From Solwaraspora sp. WMMD792 (GTDB lineage Bacteria > Actinomycetota > Actinomycetes > Mycobacteriales > Micromonosporaceae): DNA of 64,000 nt. Below, piece by piece: positions 33,477-42,414 of this stretch. The notes below the pieces were generated by a model. That model was not told where the DNA came from. It saw only the letters and a program-made list of their open reading frames with translations, and ran no database searches. Each line of letters starts with the position of its first letter. Position 1 is the first letter of the stretch. Position numbers and translations under genes: made by a program. The DNA lies in the NCBI RefSeq assembly GCF_029626105.1, contig NZ_JARUBH010000009.1, forward strand, positions 2,294,001-2,358,000, given 5' to 3'.

Positions 33477-34139
33477 TCATCGGGCGGGCACCCCCTTGAC
33501 CACCGCGCCGGGCAGCACGTCACGCACGACGCACGCGCCGGCACCGACCGTGGCTGCGGCCCCGACCCGGCGGCCCTGAAGAACCGCCGCGGTCGTCCCC
33601 ACCAGGACGGCCTCGTCCAACGTGCAGGATCCGGAAACAGCCGCCAGCGGTCCGACCGTGCCGTAGTCCGCGACGGTCGTGTCGTGGCCGACCACGCCGT
33701 TCTGGTTGATGTGCACGTGCCGGCCGAGTGTCACGTTGGTGGTCACTCGGGCACCGGCGAACAGCACCGAACCCGCGCCGATCCGGCTGTCCAGACCGAC
33801 CGTGGCGCTGGGATGGATCAGGGTGGCGGCAACCAGCGGTTCCGCCGCCGGCCGGGCGGCCTCGATCCGCCGGCCTACCGCCCGGCGGTACGCCGGCAGG
33901 CCGATCCCGATCACGTACGCCGGCGGGTCGCCCTGCCCGGTCAGCCAGTCCACGGCGCCGAGCAGCACGGCACCGAGCCGGTCGAGGCGGTCCTTGTTGG
34001 CCGGGCTGGGATCGTCGTCGACGAATCCGATCACCCGCCACGCCGGTGCCGGACCGGCCCGGTTGACGGCCTCGACGATGCCGAACACCTCACGGCCGTG
34101 CCCACCGCAGCCGACGATCACCAGGTCCCGGGCGCTCAT
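33477..34139 (-). CDS. PglD/NeuD-type sugar O/N-acetyltransferase
   Basis: 220 residues. An N-terminal Rossmann-like domain, DLVIVGCGGHGREVFGIVEAVN, precedes a left-handed beta-helix built of hexapeptide repeats such as HPSATVGLDSRIGAGSVLFAGARV and VHINQNGVVGHDTTVADY, whose His is the catalytic base. This is the layout of PglD, which N-acetylates UDP-4-amino sugars. The ATG overlaps the aminotransferase stop codon (ATGA), supporting a coupled aminotransferase-acetyltransferase step. Confidence 0.9.
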   Translation of the reverse strand: MSARDLVIVGCGGHGREVFGIVEAVNRAGPAPAWRVIGFVDDDPSPANKDRLDRLGAVLLGAVDWLTGQGDPPAYVIGIGLPAYRRAVGRRIEAARPAAEPLVAATLIHPSATVGLDSRIGAGSVLFAGARVTTNVTLGRHVHINQNGVVGHDTTVADYGTVGPLAAVSGSCTLDEAVLVGTTAAVLQGRRVGAAATVGAGACVVRDVLPGAVVKGVPAR

Positions 34140-35290
34140 CGGCCGATCCGGTGTCCGTCGAGGAACGCCTCGATCGCCGCGAGCACCCGGCCGATCTGCT
34201 CGTCGGTCAACGACGAGCCGCTGGGCAGGGCCAGTCCGGTCGCGAAGAGCCGGTCCGCCGCCCCGGTGAGGATCCGCGGCGCGGCGGCGAAGACCGGCTG
34301 CCGGTGCATCGGTTTCCAGACCGGCCTGGTCTCGATCCGCTGATCAGCGAGGTAGCGGCTCAGTTCGGCGGCGTCCCAGCCGGCCTCGGCCGGCTCCACG
34401 ATGATCACCGTGAGCCAGGCGTTGCCGCCGAGGTCCGCCTCGTCACCGAGATCGCCGAGCAGGCGCACCCCCGGAACGCCGGCGAAGGTCTTCGCGTACC
34501 GCTGGCGGGTCTCCCGGCGGTGGGCGACCATCGAGTCGAGACGGTGCAGTTGTGCCCGGCCCAGCGCGGCGAGCAGGTTACTCAGCCGGTAGTTGTAGCC
34601 GATGTCGGTGTGTTCGTAGTGCGCCACCGGCTGGCGTGCCTGGCTGGCCAGGTAGCGGCACCGGTGGGCAATCGCCTCGTCGTCGGTGACCACCATCCCG
34701 CCCCCCGAGGTCGTCATGATCTTGTTTCCGTTGAAGGAGAAGACCCCGGCCTGGCCGAAGCCGCCGGCGGGACGACCGTGCAGGCCGGCACCGAGCGCCT
34801 CCGCCGCGTCCTCCACGACCGGCAGGCCGTACGCCGCGCACAACGGGACGATCTTGTCGTAGTCGGCGCAGCGGCCGAACATGTCGACCGGCACCACCGC
34901 GCGTACCGGCGGCTGACCGGGCTCCCGCCGGGTCAGCGCTTCGGCCAGCAGATCGACGTCGACGTTGCCGGTCCGTGGGTCGCAGTCGACGAAGACCGGC
35001 TGGGCACCGGTGTAGACGATGGCATTTGCGGTGGCGACGAAGGTCAGGGTGGGTACCGCCACCGCCTGTCCCGGCCCGACCCCGAGTGCCAGCAGGGCCA
35101 GGTGCAGGCCGGCGGTCGCCGAGTTGACCGCGACCGCGTGAGCGACGCCGACCCGTCGGGCCATCTCCTGTTCGAAGGCGTCCACCTCCGGGCCGGACGG
35201 GGCGACCCAGCCGGAGCGCAGCGTCCGGACCAGGAACTCCTCTTCGAGCACGCCGACGTCCGGCGGGGACAGGTAGATCTGCTGGGTCAT
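34136..35290 (-). CDS. DegT/DnrJ/EryC1/StrS aminotransferase (PglE-like)
   Basis: PLP-dependent sugar aminotransferase of 384 residues. It starts IYLSPPDVGVLEEEFL, has the PLP-contact segment PVVEDAAEALGAG, and the Schiff-base lysine in FSFNGNKIMTTSGGGMVVTD, the form seen in PglE/LegC enzymes acting on UDP-4-keto-6-deoxy-GlcNAc. The downstream PglD-like gene and the PglF-like gene at 37655 complete a bacillosamine-type pathway. First gene of the minus-strand operon and divergent from the phosphatase gene. Confidence 0.9.
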   Translation of the reverse strand: MTQQIYLSPPDVGVLEEEFLVRTLRSGWVAPSGPEVDAFEQEMARRVGVAHAVAVNSATAGLHLALLALGVGPGQAVAVPTLTFVATANAIVYTGAQPVFVDCDPRTGNVDVDLLAEALTRREPGQPPVRAVVPVDMFGRCADYDKIVPLCAAYGLPVVEDAAEALGAGLHGRPAGGFGQAGVFSFNGNKIMTTSGGGMVVTDDEAIAHRCRYLASQARQPVAHYEHTDIGYNYRLSNLLAALGRAQLHRLDSMVAHRRETRQRYAKTFAGVPGVRLLGDLGDEADLGGNAWLTVIIVEPAEAGWDAAELSRYLADQRIETRPVWKPMHRQPVFAAAPRILTGAADRLFATGLALPSGSSLTDEQIGRVLAAIEAFLDGHRIGR

Positions 35291-35419
35291 CGCGCGGCTC
35301 CGGAGAAATGTCCTGGTCGCGGGCTAGGCTGACCTGGTCGTGGCCGGGTCGGTGGCTGCGACCGACTGGCCGGCGCGGTCCGGCGGCCGGTCGCGTAGAC
35401 ATCGGATTGGCTGGCGTTG

Positions 35420-36010
35420 ATGACCACTGATCGGTTCACCATCCTGTTCGTATGCCGGGCGAACATCTGCCGCTCGCCGCTGGCTGAACGGCTGACCCGG
35501 TACGCCGTGCAGACCCGGCTGGGCGCGGACCGGGCCGACGTCGCCGCGTACAGCGCCGGCATCGAAGCGCTGACCGGCCGGCCGATGCATCCGTATACCG
35601 AGCAGGTCCTGCGAGAACGCCAGGCTGATCCGGACGGGTTCGCCAGCCGGCAGGTGGATGCCGCCATGCTGACCCGCGCGGATCTGGTGCTGACCGCCAG
35701 CCGCCGGCACCGGGCGTACTGCGTCGCGCTGGCCCCGGCCGCGCTGACCCGCACCTTCACCGTCCGCCAGTTCGGACGGCTGGCCCAGGCTGCACTCCTG
35801 CCACCGGCTACCTCCGCACCCGACGCCGCCGGCCGGGCCAGGTCGCTGGTGGCCGCCGCGGCGGCCGCCCGCAGCCGGGTACAGCCGGTCTCCGCTGAGC
35901 AGGACGACCTCGCCGACCCGGTGCTGCGGCCGGTCGGGGACTTCCGGATGTGCGCCGGCCAGATCGACCAGACCATCGACATCCTGCTGGACGTCATCAC
36001 GAAGTCTTGA
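35420..36010 (+). CDS. low molecular weight protein-tyrosine phosphatase
   Basis: 196 residues. The active-site loop VCRANICRSP supplies nucleophile Cys12 and Arg18 (CX5R), and DP at residues 166-167 provides the general acid. The C-terminal half has an Ala/Arg-rich insert that makes it longer than the usual 150-160 residues. It is the Wzb/Etp partner of the tyrosine kinase encoded convergently; the two genes overlap by 14 bases. It would dephosphorylate the kinase tyrosine tail and so control polysaccharide chain length. The ATG at 35420 is preferred to TTG 35417. Confidence 0.9.
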   Translation: MTTDRFTILFVCRANICRSPLAERLTRYAVQTRLGADRADVAAYSAGIEALTGRPMHPYTEQVLRERQADPDGFASRQVDAAMLTRADLVLTASRRHRAYCVALAPAALTRTFTVRQFGRLAQAALLPPATSAPDAAGRARSLVAAAAAARSRVQPVSAEQDDLADPVLRPVGDFRMCAGQIDQTIDILLDVITKS

Positions 36011-37469
36011 CCGGTACGCCAACGTCCGCCGTCGCCTGATCCTCGGCGGCCTTCGTGGTGTCGGGAACCGCGACCGCCTGACGCTGCCGGGCCGGACCGG
36101 CCGGGTTCGCGGACCGACGCCGACGGCCGTGCTCGTGGTAGTAGTAGTTGTAGGCACCACTGCGGTGTGGCGTCATGTTCAACACGCAGCCGAGCAGCCG
36201 AGCGTCCACCGCGCGTAGCGCGGCGACCGCCGCCCGCAGGTGCGTCTCGGTGGTCTTGGCGCACCGTCCCACCACGATCACGCCGTCCACCTGGGCGGCG
36301 ATCGGCGCCGCGTCGGTGACCGGCACCAGCGGCGCGGTGTCCACGATGACCACGTCGAACCGGGCGCGCAGCGTGGCGAGCAGGTCCGCCATCTGCTGTG
36401 AGCCGAGCAGCTCGCTCGGATTCGGCGGGATGAAGCCACTGGGCAGCAGCGTCATGCCGCTGTCCCCCCATGGTTGCAGTACGTCGTCGAGCTCGGCCTG
36501 CCCAGCGAGCACGTTCGTCAGCCCGACCGCGCCCTCCATGTTCAGGTAGGAGGTGGCCTGAGGCCGGCGCAGGTCCGCCTCCACCAGCAGCACGGAGTTG
36601 CCCGCCTCGGCGAAGGTCAATGCCAGGTTCGTCGCGGTGGTGGTCTTGCCCTCCTCGGGCATCGCACTGGTCACCACCAGGCTGCGCACCGGCTTGTCGA
36701 CGTCGGCGAACTGCAGGTTGGTCCGCAGTTGGCGGAACGCCTCGGCCCGTGGCGAGTGCGCCTGCCGGCCGATGATCAGCGGGTCGCGCCGGGCCGCGTT
36801 GTCCAACGGGATCGTGCCGACCACCCCGGTCGCGGTGACGTCGCGCAGCTGATCGACCGTGCGCACGGTGTTGTCGAGCATCCCGCGCAGCAGCGCCAGG
36901 CCGACCCCGCTGAGCAGCCCGAGGAACAGGCCCAGGCTGATGTTGCGCACCGGTTGCGGCGAGACCGGCGCCGGGTTGAGCAGCGGGCCGGCGATCACCT
37001 CGACCTTGATCGCCGGCCGGTCGGCGCCCGGGGAGGTCTCCAGTTGCTGGACCAGGCGGACGAACTCAGCGACGATCGCCTCGGCGACCTGCTCCGAACG
37101 GTTCGGTGAGCTGTCGGTCACCGTCGCCTGCAGCAGGACCGTATCCGGCACCGGGCGGGCGCTGACCCGTGACTGCACCTCCCCGGCGGTCAGGCCGAGA
37201 CTGTGCCGGTCGACCACGGTCTCGGCGAGCCGGCTGCTGGTGAGCAGGCCGCTGTAGGACTTGACCCGCTGCTGGGAGAAGAGTCCGCCCTGGTATGCGT
37301 CGGTCACCCCCTGGCTGCTGGAGGTGGAGACGAAGAAGGTGACCGAGGTGGCGTACTGCGGGGTGGTCCGGACATTGATCAGCACGGCGGCGCCGACCGC
37401 GACGGTCACGGCGGCGAGTACCCAGAACCATCGCTTCCGCACCGCGTCGAAGTAGTCACGCAGTTCCAT
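35997..37469 (-). CDS. polysaccharide co-polymerase/BY-type tyrosine autokinase (Wzc/CpsCD fusion)
   Basis: 490-residue membrane protein. The Wzz domain starts MELRDYFDAVRKRWFWVLAAV with the first helix, and the second helix is near 176-196 (NISLGLFLGLLSGVGLALL). The cytoplasmic BY-kinase holds Walker A MPEEGKTTT (269-277), Walker A' LLVEADLRRP (294-303) and Walker B VVIVDTAP (373-380). A tyrosine cluster at 440 and 442-444 is the likely autophosphorylation site. GGGAGG precedes ATG 37469. It governs exopolysaccharide polymerisation and export with the adjacent phosphatase. Confidence 0.92.
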   Translation of the reverse strand: MELRDYFDAVRKRWFWVLAAVTVAVGAAVLINVRTTPQYATSVTFFVSTSSSQGVTDAYQGGLFSQQRVKSYSGLLTSSRLAETVVDRHSLGLTAGEVQSRVSARPVPDTVLLQATVTDSSPNRSEQVAEAIVAEFVRLVQQLETSPGADRPAIKVEVIAGPLLNPAPVSPQPVRNISLGLFLGLLSGVGLALLRGMLDNTVRTVDQLRDVTATGVVGTIPLDNAARRDPLIIGRQAHSPRAEAFRQLRTNLQFADVDKPVRSLVVTSAMPEEGKTTTATNLALTFAEAGNSVLLVEADLRRPQATSYLNMEGAVGLTNVLAGQAELDDVLQPWGDSGMTLLPSGFIPPNPSELLGSQQMADLLATLRARFDVVIVDTAPLVPVTDAAPIAAQVDGVIVVGRCAKTTETHLRAAVAALRAVDARLLGCVLNMTPHRSGAYNYYYHEHGRRRRSANPAGPARQRQAVAVPDTTKAAEDQATADVGVPVKTS

Positions 37470-37654
37470 CGGTACGGCCTCCCAAAAATACTGCTCCGTC
37501 ATGGTCAGCACCATCTTGTACCAATCTGCACTGGCAAAAGGGGTTTTCTGGTCAAATAGTGTCATTGCCGCGCTACCCATCCGGAGTGAACGAGACCGCA
37601 GGCACCGCCGGCCGCACCCGGCGGAGGCCCGCACGCCGACTGAACGGGGCTGGA

Positions 37655-39610
37655 ATGCAGACATCGACCCGAGCCGCTGACACCACCACCCGCCGCAACC
37701 GGGAACGCGCCGTCGCACCGATGTGGCTGGTGGACCTCGGCGCCTGGTGCGCCGGCCTGATCGTCGCCGTCTGGACCCGCTACGAGTTCGCCCTCGCCGG
37801 AACACACCTCAACGGTCTGCTCCTGGTCACACTGGCCGCGATCGTGCTGCACACGGTGGCCGGTCACCTCAACTACCTGTACCGGGACCGGTACCGGCTG
37901 GGCAGCTTCGACGAGGTGTGGGTGGTATCCCGCTGCGTGCTGGCCACCATGCTCCTGCTGCTGCTGCTCGACCTCGCCGCACCACAACGGCCGGTGCCGG
38001 CCAGCGCACCGCTGGTCGGTGGCTGCCTGGCGCTCGTCCAGATGCTCGGCGTCCGCTACCTGCGCCGGCTGCACCGACAGCGGCGCCGCCGACCCGCCGG
38101 CCGAGACATCCAGCGGGTGCTGCTGTTCGGTGCCGGCGCCGCCGGCCAGTCGCTGCTCCGGGCGATGCTGGACGAGCCGAGCGGGCGGTACCTGCCGGTG
38201 GGGCTGCTCGACGACGACCCGGCGAAACGGCAGCTACGGCTCAGCGGGGTACCGGTACTGGGCAGCCGACAGGACATCCCGGCCGTCGCCGCCCGTACCG
38301 GTGCCACCACCGTCGTCGCCGCGGTCGCCAACGCCGACGCCGCGCTGATCCGGGAAGTGCGCCACCTCGCGAACCAGGCCGGTGCCCGGTTCAAAGTGGT
38401 CCCGTCGGTCGGCGAACTGCTGGAGAACGAGCCGGCCGTCACCGACCTGCGCGACCCCGACTTCAGTGACCTGCTCGGTCGGCACCAGATCGACACCGAC
38501 CTCGACTCGATCGCCGGCTATCTGACCGGCAAACGGGTGCTGGTCACCGGGGCCGGCGGCTCGATCGGCTCCGAGCTGTGCCGACAGATCCAGCGGTTCC
38601 AGCCCGGTGAGCTGATGATGCTCGACCGCGACGAGTCCGCGCTGCACGCCGTACAACTGTCGTTGCGCGGCCGGGCACTGCTGGACAGCCCGGACCTGAT
38701 CCTCGCCGATCTGCGCGACAGCGACACGATCCGGCAGATCATGCGCGCCCGTCGCCCCGAGGTGGTCTTCCACGCCGCCGCGCTCAAACATCTCACGCTG
38801 CTGGAACGTCACCCGGGTGAGGCCGTGAAGACCAACGTGTGGGGCACCCAGACCCTGTTGGAAGCCGCATCCGGTGTGGAGCGTTTCGTGAACATCTCCA
38901 CCGACAAGGCCGCCGACCCGACCAGTGTGCTCGGCTTCTCCAAGCGGATCACCGAGCGGCTCACCGCCTTCGCGGCCGGCGCCAACCAGGGTACGTTCCT
39001 CAGTGTCCGGTTTGGCAACGTGCTCGGCAGCCGCGGCTCGGTGCTGCACGCGTTCCTCGCCCAGGCGGCGGCCGGCAAGCCGATCACCGTCACCGACCCG
39101 GACGTGACCCGGTACTTCATGACCATCCAGGAAGCGGTGCAACTGGTCATCCAGGCAGCCGCGATCGGCCGCGACGGCGAGTCACTGGTGCTCGACATGG
39201 GTGATCCGGTACGGATCGCCGACGTCGCCCGCAGCATCGCCGAGCAGTACGACAATCCGGTCAGGATCATCTACACCGGGCTGCGCCCCGGCGAGAAGCT
39301 GCACGAGGACCTGCTCGGTGCCGGCGAGCCGGACAACCGGCCACTGCACCCGCTGATCTCCCAGGTCCCGGTGCCGGCGCTGGACCCGGTGCACGTGCAT
39401 CTGCTCGACCCGTACGGCCGGCCGGACGATCTGGTCGACGAGCTGGCCGCGCTCTGCGAGCCGCACCGGCCGCTGGTCGGCGCGCGTCGGCAGCGTGGCG
39501 CTGCCCGAGCCGACCTGCTCGCCGCGGACAGCGACGGCAGCCTCGCCTCGCCGGACGACCCGCCCGGCACCCCGATCGTCAGCAACAACGGGTCCACCGG
39601 GGCGGTCTGA
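37655..39610 (+). CDS. membrane-anchored UDP-HexNAc 4,6-dehydratase (PglF/WbpM/CapD family)
   Basis: 651 residues. N-terminal transmembrane helices (MWLVDLGAWCAGLIVAVWTRYE, LNGLLLVTLAAIVLHTV) precede a CoA-binding-like domain (RVLLFGAGAAGQSLLRAML) and the SDR domain starting VLVTGAGGSIGSEL. The active-site segment is DPTSVLGFSKRITE: Leu replaces the usual Tyr at the position where PglF/WbpM have Met, as in inverting or retaining large dehydratases. FRPGEKLHED-like GLRPGEKLHEDLL is at the C-terminus. ATG 37655 is favoured; a GTG at 37559 would add 32 residues. It likely produces the 4-keto-6-deoxy sugar used by the PglE/PglD homologues. Confidence 0.9.
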   Translation: MQTSTRAADTTTRRNRERAVAPMWLVDLGAWCAGLIVAVWTRYEFALAGTHLNGLLLVTLAAIVLHTVAGHLNYLYRDRYRLGSFDEVWVVSRCVLATMLLLLLLDLAAPQRPVPASAPLVGGCLALVQMLGVRYLRRLHRQRRRRPAGRDIQRVLLFGAGAAGQSLLRAMLDEPSGRYLPVGLLDDDPAKRQLRLSGVPVLGSRQDIPAVAARTGATTVVAAVANADAALIREVRHLANQAGARFKVVPSVGELLENEPAVTDLRDPDFSDLLGRHQIDTDLDSIAGYLTGKRVLVTGAGGSIGSELCRQIQRFQPGELMMLDRDESALHAVQLSLRGRALLDSPDLILADLRDSDTIRQIMRARRPEVVFHAAALKHLTLLERHPGEAVKTNVWGTQTLLEAASGVERFVNISTDKAADPTSVLGFSKRITERLTAFAAGANQGTFLSVRFGNVLGSRGSVLHAFLAQAAAGKPITVTDPDVTRYFMTIQEAVQLVIQAAAIGRDGESLVLDMGDPVRIADVARSIAEQYDNPVRIIYTGLRPGEKLHEDLLGAGEPDNRPLHPLISQVPVPALDPVHVHLLDPYGRPDDLVDELAALCEPHRPLVGARRQRGAARADLLAADSDGSLASPDDPPGTPIVSNNGSTGAV

Positions 39611-39627
39611 CCTGATCTGGTGGCTGG

Positions 39628-39921
39628 TCAGGCCGCCGCTGGTGGCTCGGACGGTGGGTCGGCCACCGTGGCTGCCAGGTGCAGGGACAGTTCCTGCACC
39701 AGGTCGTCCATGCTCTGCCCGGTCTGCACCCGGACCAGCGCCAACGCCAACTCGGCCAGCAGGCAGAAGCCGCCGGTCCGGGTCGCCTCGTCGGGGAACT
39801 CCGCCAGCAGCGCCGCTGCGCCGTCGTGATCGCCGCGCTGGCGGGCGGCGATGAACCCGGCGGCGCGCTGCGCGGCCATGAACGCCGACTCGGCGAAGGC
39901 CCGGCTGTCGCCGCCGCTCAT
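39628..39921 (-). CDS. hypothetical helical protein
   Basis: 97 residues, mostly Ala/Leu-rich helix ([39 protein letters not shown]), with no signal peptide and no recognised domain. Its ATG overlaps the superoxide dismutase stop codon (ATGA), so the two are translated together. The role is unknown. Confidence 0.6.
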   Translation of the reverse strand: MSGGDSRAFAESAFMAAQRAAGFIAARQRGDHDGAAALLAEFPDEATRTGGFCLLAELALALVRVQTGQSMDDLVQELSLHLAATVADPPSEPPAAA

Positions 39922-40541
39922 GGCAGGTCGATCGGGCTGCCTGCCGTGCTGGCGGCGGCGAATCGGGCCGCGACGTCGCTCCAGTCGACCAGATCCCACA
40001 GACGGTCGACGTAGTCCGGACGGACATTGCGGTACTGCAGGTAGTAGGCGTGTTCCCAGGCGTCGAAGACCAGGACCGGAGTAGTGGCCTGGCCGACGTT
40101 GCCATGGTGGTCGTAGATCTGCTCGACGATCAGCCGACGGCTCATCGGTTCCCAGGCGAGTACGCCCCAGCCCGAGCCCTGCACCCCCTTGGTGGCCGTG
40201 GAGAGCTGCCCGGCGAACGCCTCGAACGAGCCGAAGTGCTCGTCGATCGCGGCGGACAACTCGCCGTCCGGACGGTCACCGCCGTCGGGCGACAGGTTCT
40301 TCCAGAAGATCGAGTGCAGTACGTGGCCGGAGAGGTTGAACGCGAAGGTCTTCTCCAGGCCGACCAACGTCGAGAAGTCACCCTTGTCGCGCGCCTCGGC
40401 GAGCTGGTCGAGAGCGTCGTTGCTGCCTTTGACGTACGCGGCATGGTGCTTGCCGTGGTGCAGCTCGAGGATCTCCCCCGACATGGCGGGTTCGAGGGCA
40501 CCGTAGTCGTACGGCATGTCGGGCAAGGTGTAGACAGCCAT
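39918..40541 (-). CDS. superoxide dismutase, Fe/Mn family
   Basis: 207-residue cytosolic-type enzyme converting superoxide to oxygen and peroxide. Metal ligands are His28 (ELHHGKHH), His76 (GHVLHSIFW), Asp160 and His164 ([11 protein letters not shown]). His145 in QIYDHH replaces the Gln of E. coli enzymes, as in mycobacterial SodA, so Fe versus Mn cannot be settled from sequence. No signal peptide is present. A short hypothetical gene overlaps its end. It has no obvious link to the neighbouring loci, although oxygenase chemistry lies nearby. Confidence 0.95.
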   Translation of the reverse strand: MAVYTLPDMPYDYGALEPAMSGEILELHHGKHHAAYVKGSNDALDQLAEARDKGDFSTLVGLEKTFAFNLSGHVLHSIFWKNLSPDGGDRPDGELSAAIDEHFGSFEAFAGQLSTATKGVQGSGWGVLAWEPMSRRLIVEQIYDHHGNVGQATTPVLVFDAWEHAYYLQYRNVRPDYVDRLWDLVDWSDVAARFAAASTAGSPIDLP

Positions 40542-40633
40542 CGTCCACCCTCCGGTCGCGGGCTCAGCGGTCCTGACCAGTATGCGCTATTGCCAGATCT
40601 TTGCAACTACATCTCGATTGCTTCTACCTGTGG

Positions 40634-41794
40634 TCACCTCGACGCGCCCGGCCCGATCGTCGGCCAGACCGCCTCCACCTCGCCGCCGCGTACCGCCGTC
40701 ACCTCGCCAAGACCGGCGAACACCATGCAGACGTGGTTCGGAACCACCTGCACCCGCTGCCCGACCGTGAGCGGACTCGGCTGCCCCGGACCGGCCCACC
40801 GCAGCCAACCGTGCTCCTCGGAAAGCCGGTCGATCCGCCACCCGGGCAACCCCACCAGCAGCCCGTGGCCGCCGTAGGCATCGAGATGCGCCGACGCCGG
40901 CAGGCCGTCCTGGCCGAACGTCTTCGACCCCGCGTCGATGCAGGCACGGTGCGGCTCCGGATGACTGACCACGGTGGCGAGGACCCGCACCGCGCAGGTC
41001 GCCACGGTGGCATTACCGAGCGCGATCTGCCCCAGGTCGTTGAAGGCGTAGATGCCGGGCCGGATCTCGGTCACCCCGGGCTCGGCCACCACGGTCCGGG
41101 CGGAAGCGGAAGCACCGAGCGACACCGTCGACAGGGTCAGCCCGGCCGACCGGATCGCGGCCGCGGTATCCACCATGACACCGGCCGCCTCCTGTGACCG
41201 CCGGGTCAGATCCGCACGGTCAGTCGCCGCGTACACCGATCCCTCGTACGTCATCACCCCGGTCAACCGGACGCCGGGCAGCTCGGCAATGTCCCAGGCG
41301 ATCCGCGCGGCATCCGCCGGCGCCACCCCACACCGGCCCAGACCACTGTCGACGATCAGCAGTACGTCCAACAGCCGTCCGGCAGCGGCAAACGCCTCCC
41401 CCAGCGTCCGGGCACCGGCGACGCTGTCCGCGCCGACGGTCAGCTCACAGCGCTGCGCCAACCGTACGGCGCGTTCGGCCTTGTCCCGGCCGACCAGCGG
41501 ATAGGCCACTGTCATCCGGGTCACCCCGGCCGCGGCGAACGCCTCGGCCTCACCGAGCTTCGCCACACAGATGCCGTCCGCCCCACGATCCAGCTGCATC
41601 GACGCAAGCCGGGGCACCCGGTGGGTCTTGGCGTGCGGCCGCAACCCCACCTGATGCAGTTGGCACAGCCCGGCCATCTCATCGAGGTTGCGCTCCAGGA
41701 CGTCGAGGTCGAGCAGCAGATTGGGAGTCTCCAGGCCGGCCGGTACGGCGAACAGGTCCGGCGTGGCGGTCTGCGGGCGGGTGTCGGTGGTCAC
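40634..41794 (-). CDS. D-threonine aldolase/D-serine dehydratase-like (DSD1, alanine racemase fold) enzyme
   Basis: PLP enzyme of 386 residues with an alanine-racemase-type barrel. It begins LETPNLLLDLDVLERNLDEM, and the PLP lysine is in RPHAKTHRVP (about Lys56). The C-terminal VVPNHVCMVF supplies the metal-binding His and Cys of D-threonine aldolase and D-serine dehydratase. It acts on D-beta-hydroxy amino acids such as D-threonine or D-3-hydroxyaspartate. GTG 41794 is chosen because GGAG lies 6 nt upstream; ATG 41842 falls within an inverted repeat and has a poorer site. Same strand as the BMC operon but separated by about 210 bp. Confidence 0.85.
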   Translation of the reverse strand: MTTDTRPQTATPDLFAVPAGLETPNLLLDLDVLERNLDEMAGLCQLHQVGLRPHAKTHRVPRLASMQLDRGADGICVAKLGEAEAFAAAGVTRMTVAYPLVGRDKAERAVRLAQRCELTVGADSVAGARTLGEAFAAAGRLLDVLLIVDSGLGRCGVAPADAARIAWDIAELPGVRLTGVMTYEGSVYAATDRADLTRRSQEAAGVMVDTAAAIRSAGLTLSTVSLGASASARTVVAEPGVTEIRPGIYAFNDLGQIALGNATVATCAVRVLATVVSHPEPHRACIDAGSKTFGQDGLPASAHLDAYGGHGLLVGLPGWRIDRLSEEHGWLRWAGPGQPSPLTVGQRVQVVPNHVCMVFAGLGEVTAVRGGEVEAVWPTIGPGASR

Positions 41795-41814
41795 GGCGTC
41801 TCCGGCAGTCGTCG

Positions 41815-41857
41815 TCGCGGTACGGGCGTCTCCGTCGCCCATCCTGCCGTACCGCGA
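41815..41857. repeat. 11-bp inverted repeat upstream of the DSD1-like gene
   Basis: TCGCGGTACGG (41815-41825) and CCGTACCGCGA (41847-41857) are perfect complements with 21 bases between them, just upstream of the DSD1-like start and after the end of the BMC operon. It may be an operator or the hairpin terminating the long BMC operon transcript. There is no T-tract. Confidence 0.55.
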
Positions 41858-42003
41858 TGGTCATGCGACGACCTCGTAACGTGGTGTCGCGCTCACCCGC
41901 GTCGCAGCGCACCCGATCCGCGCGTGGTCGCCAACCGTGCCACCGGCGAGCACAGTCGCATAGTCATCGAGCCACAGCCACCGGCAAGGCCGGAATCTCA
42001 CCG

Positions 42004-42414
42004 TCACCCCGGTGCCACGGCGGCGGCCTGGATCTCGATGAGCAGGTGCGGGTGCGGGAGTTGGTGCACGGCGACGGTGGTGCGGGTGGGTCCGGTGTGG
42101 TCGAAGTGCTCGGCCCAGACCTGGTTGTAGCCGCCGAAGTCGTTCATGTTGACCAGGTAGGTGGTGACCGAGACCAGGTCGGCGAGGCTGGCGCCGGCGG
42201 CGGCGAGCAGGTCGGCGATGTTGGCGATCACCGCGCGGGTCTGTTCCCGGATGTCGAGTTGGGTGGTGCCGTATTCGTCGACGGTGGCACCCGCGATGGT
42301 GTTGTCCGGGCGGCGGCTCGACGTACCGGAGACGAAGATGAATCCGCCAGCTGTTTTGACGTGCGGGAACTTGCCGCGTGGGGTGGCCTTGCCCGCGACC
42401 AGGTGCGCGGTCAT
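42004..42414 (-). CDS. amnD: RidA family 2-aminomuconate deaminase
   Basis: 136-residue YjgF/YER057c/UK114-family protein: [57 protein letters not shown] and a C-terminal [14 protein letters not shown]. RidA-family 2-aminomuconate deaminases such as NbaF hydrolyse 2-aminomuconate to 4-oxalocrotonate plus ammonia. Final gene of the amn/BMC operon, overlapping the decarboxylase gene by ATGA. Its presence marks the pathway as 2-aminophenol rather than catechol cleavage. A general RidA enamine deaminase is the alternative, but the context is decisive. Confidence 0.88.
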   Translation of the reverse strand: MTAHLVAGKATPRGKFPHVKTAGGFIFVSGTSSRRPDNTIAGATVDEYGTTQLDIREQTRAVIANIADLLAAAGASLADLVSVTTYLVNMNDFGGYNQVWAEHFDHTGPTRTTVAVHQLPHPHLLIEIQAAAVAPG

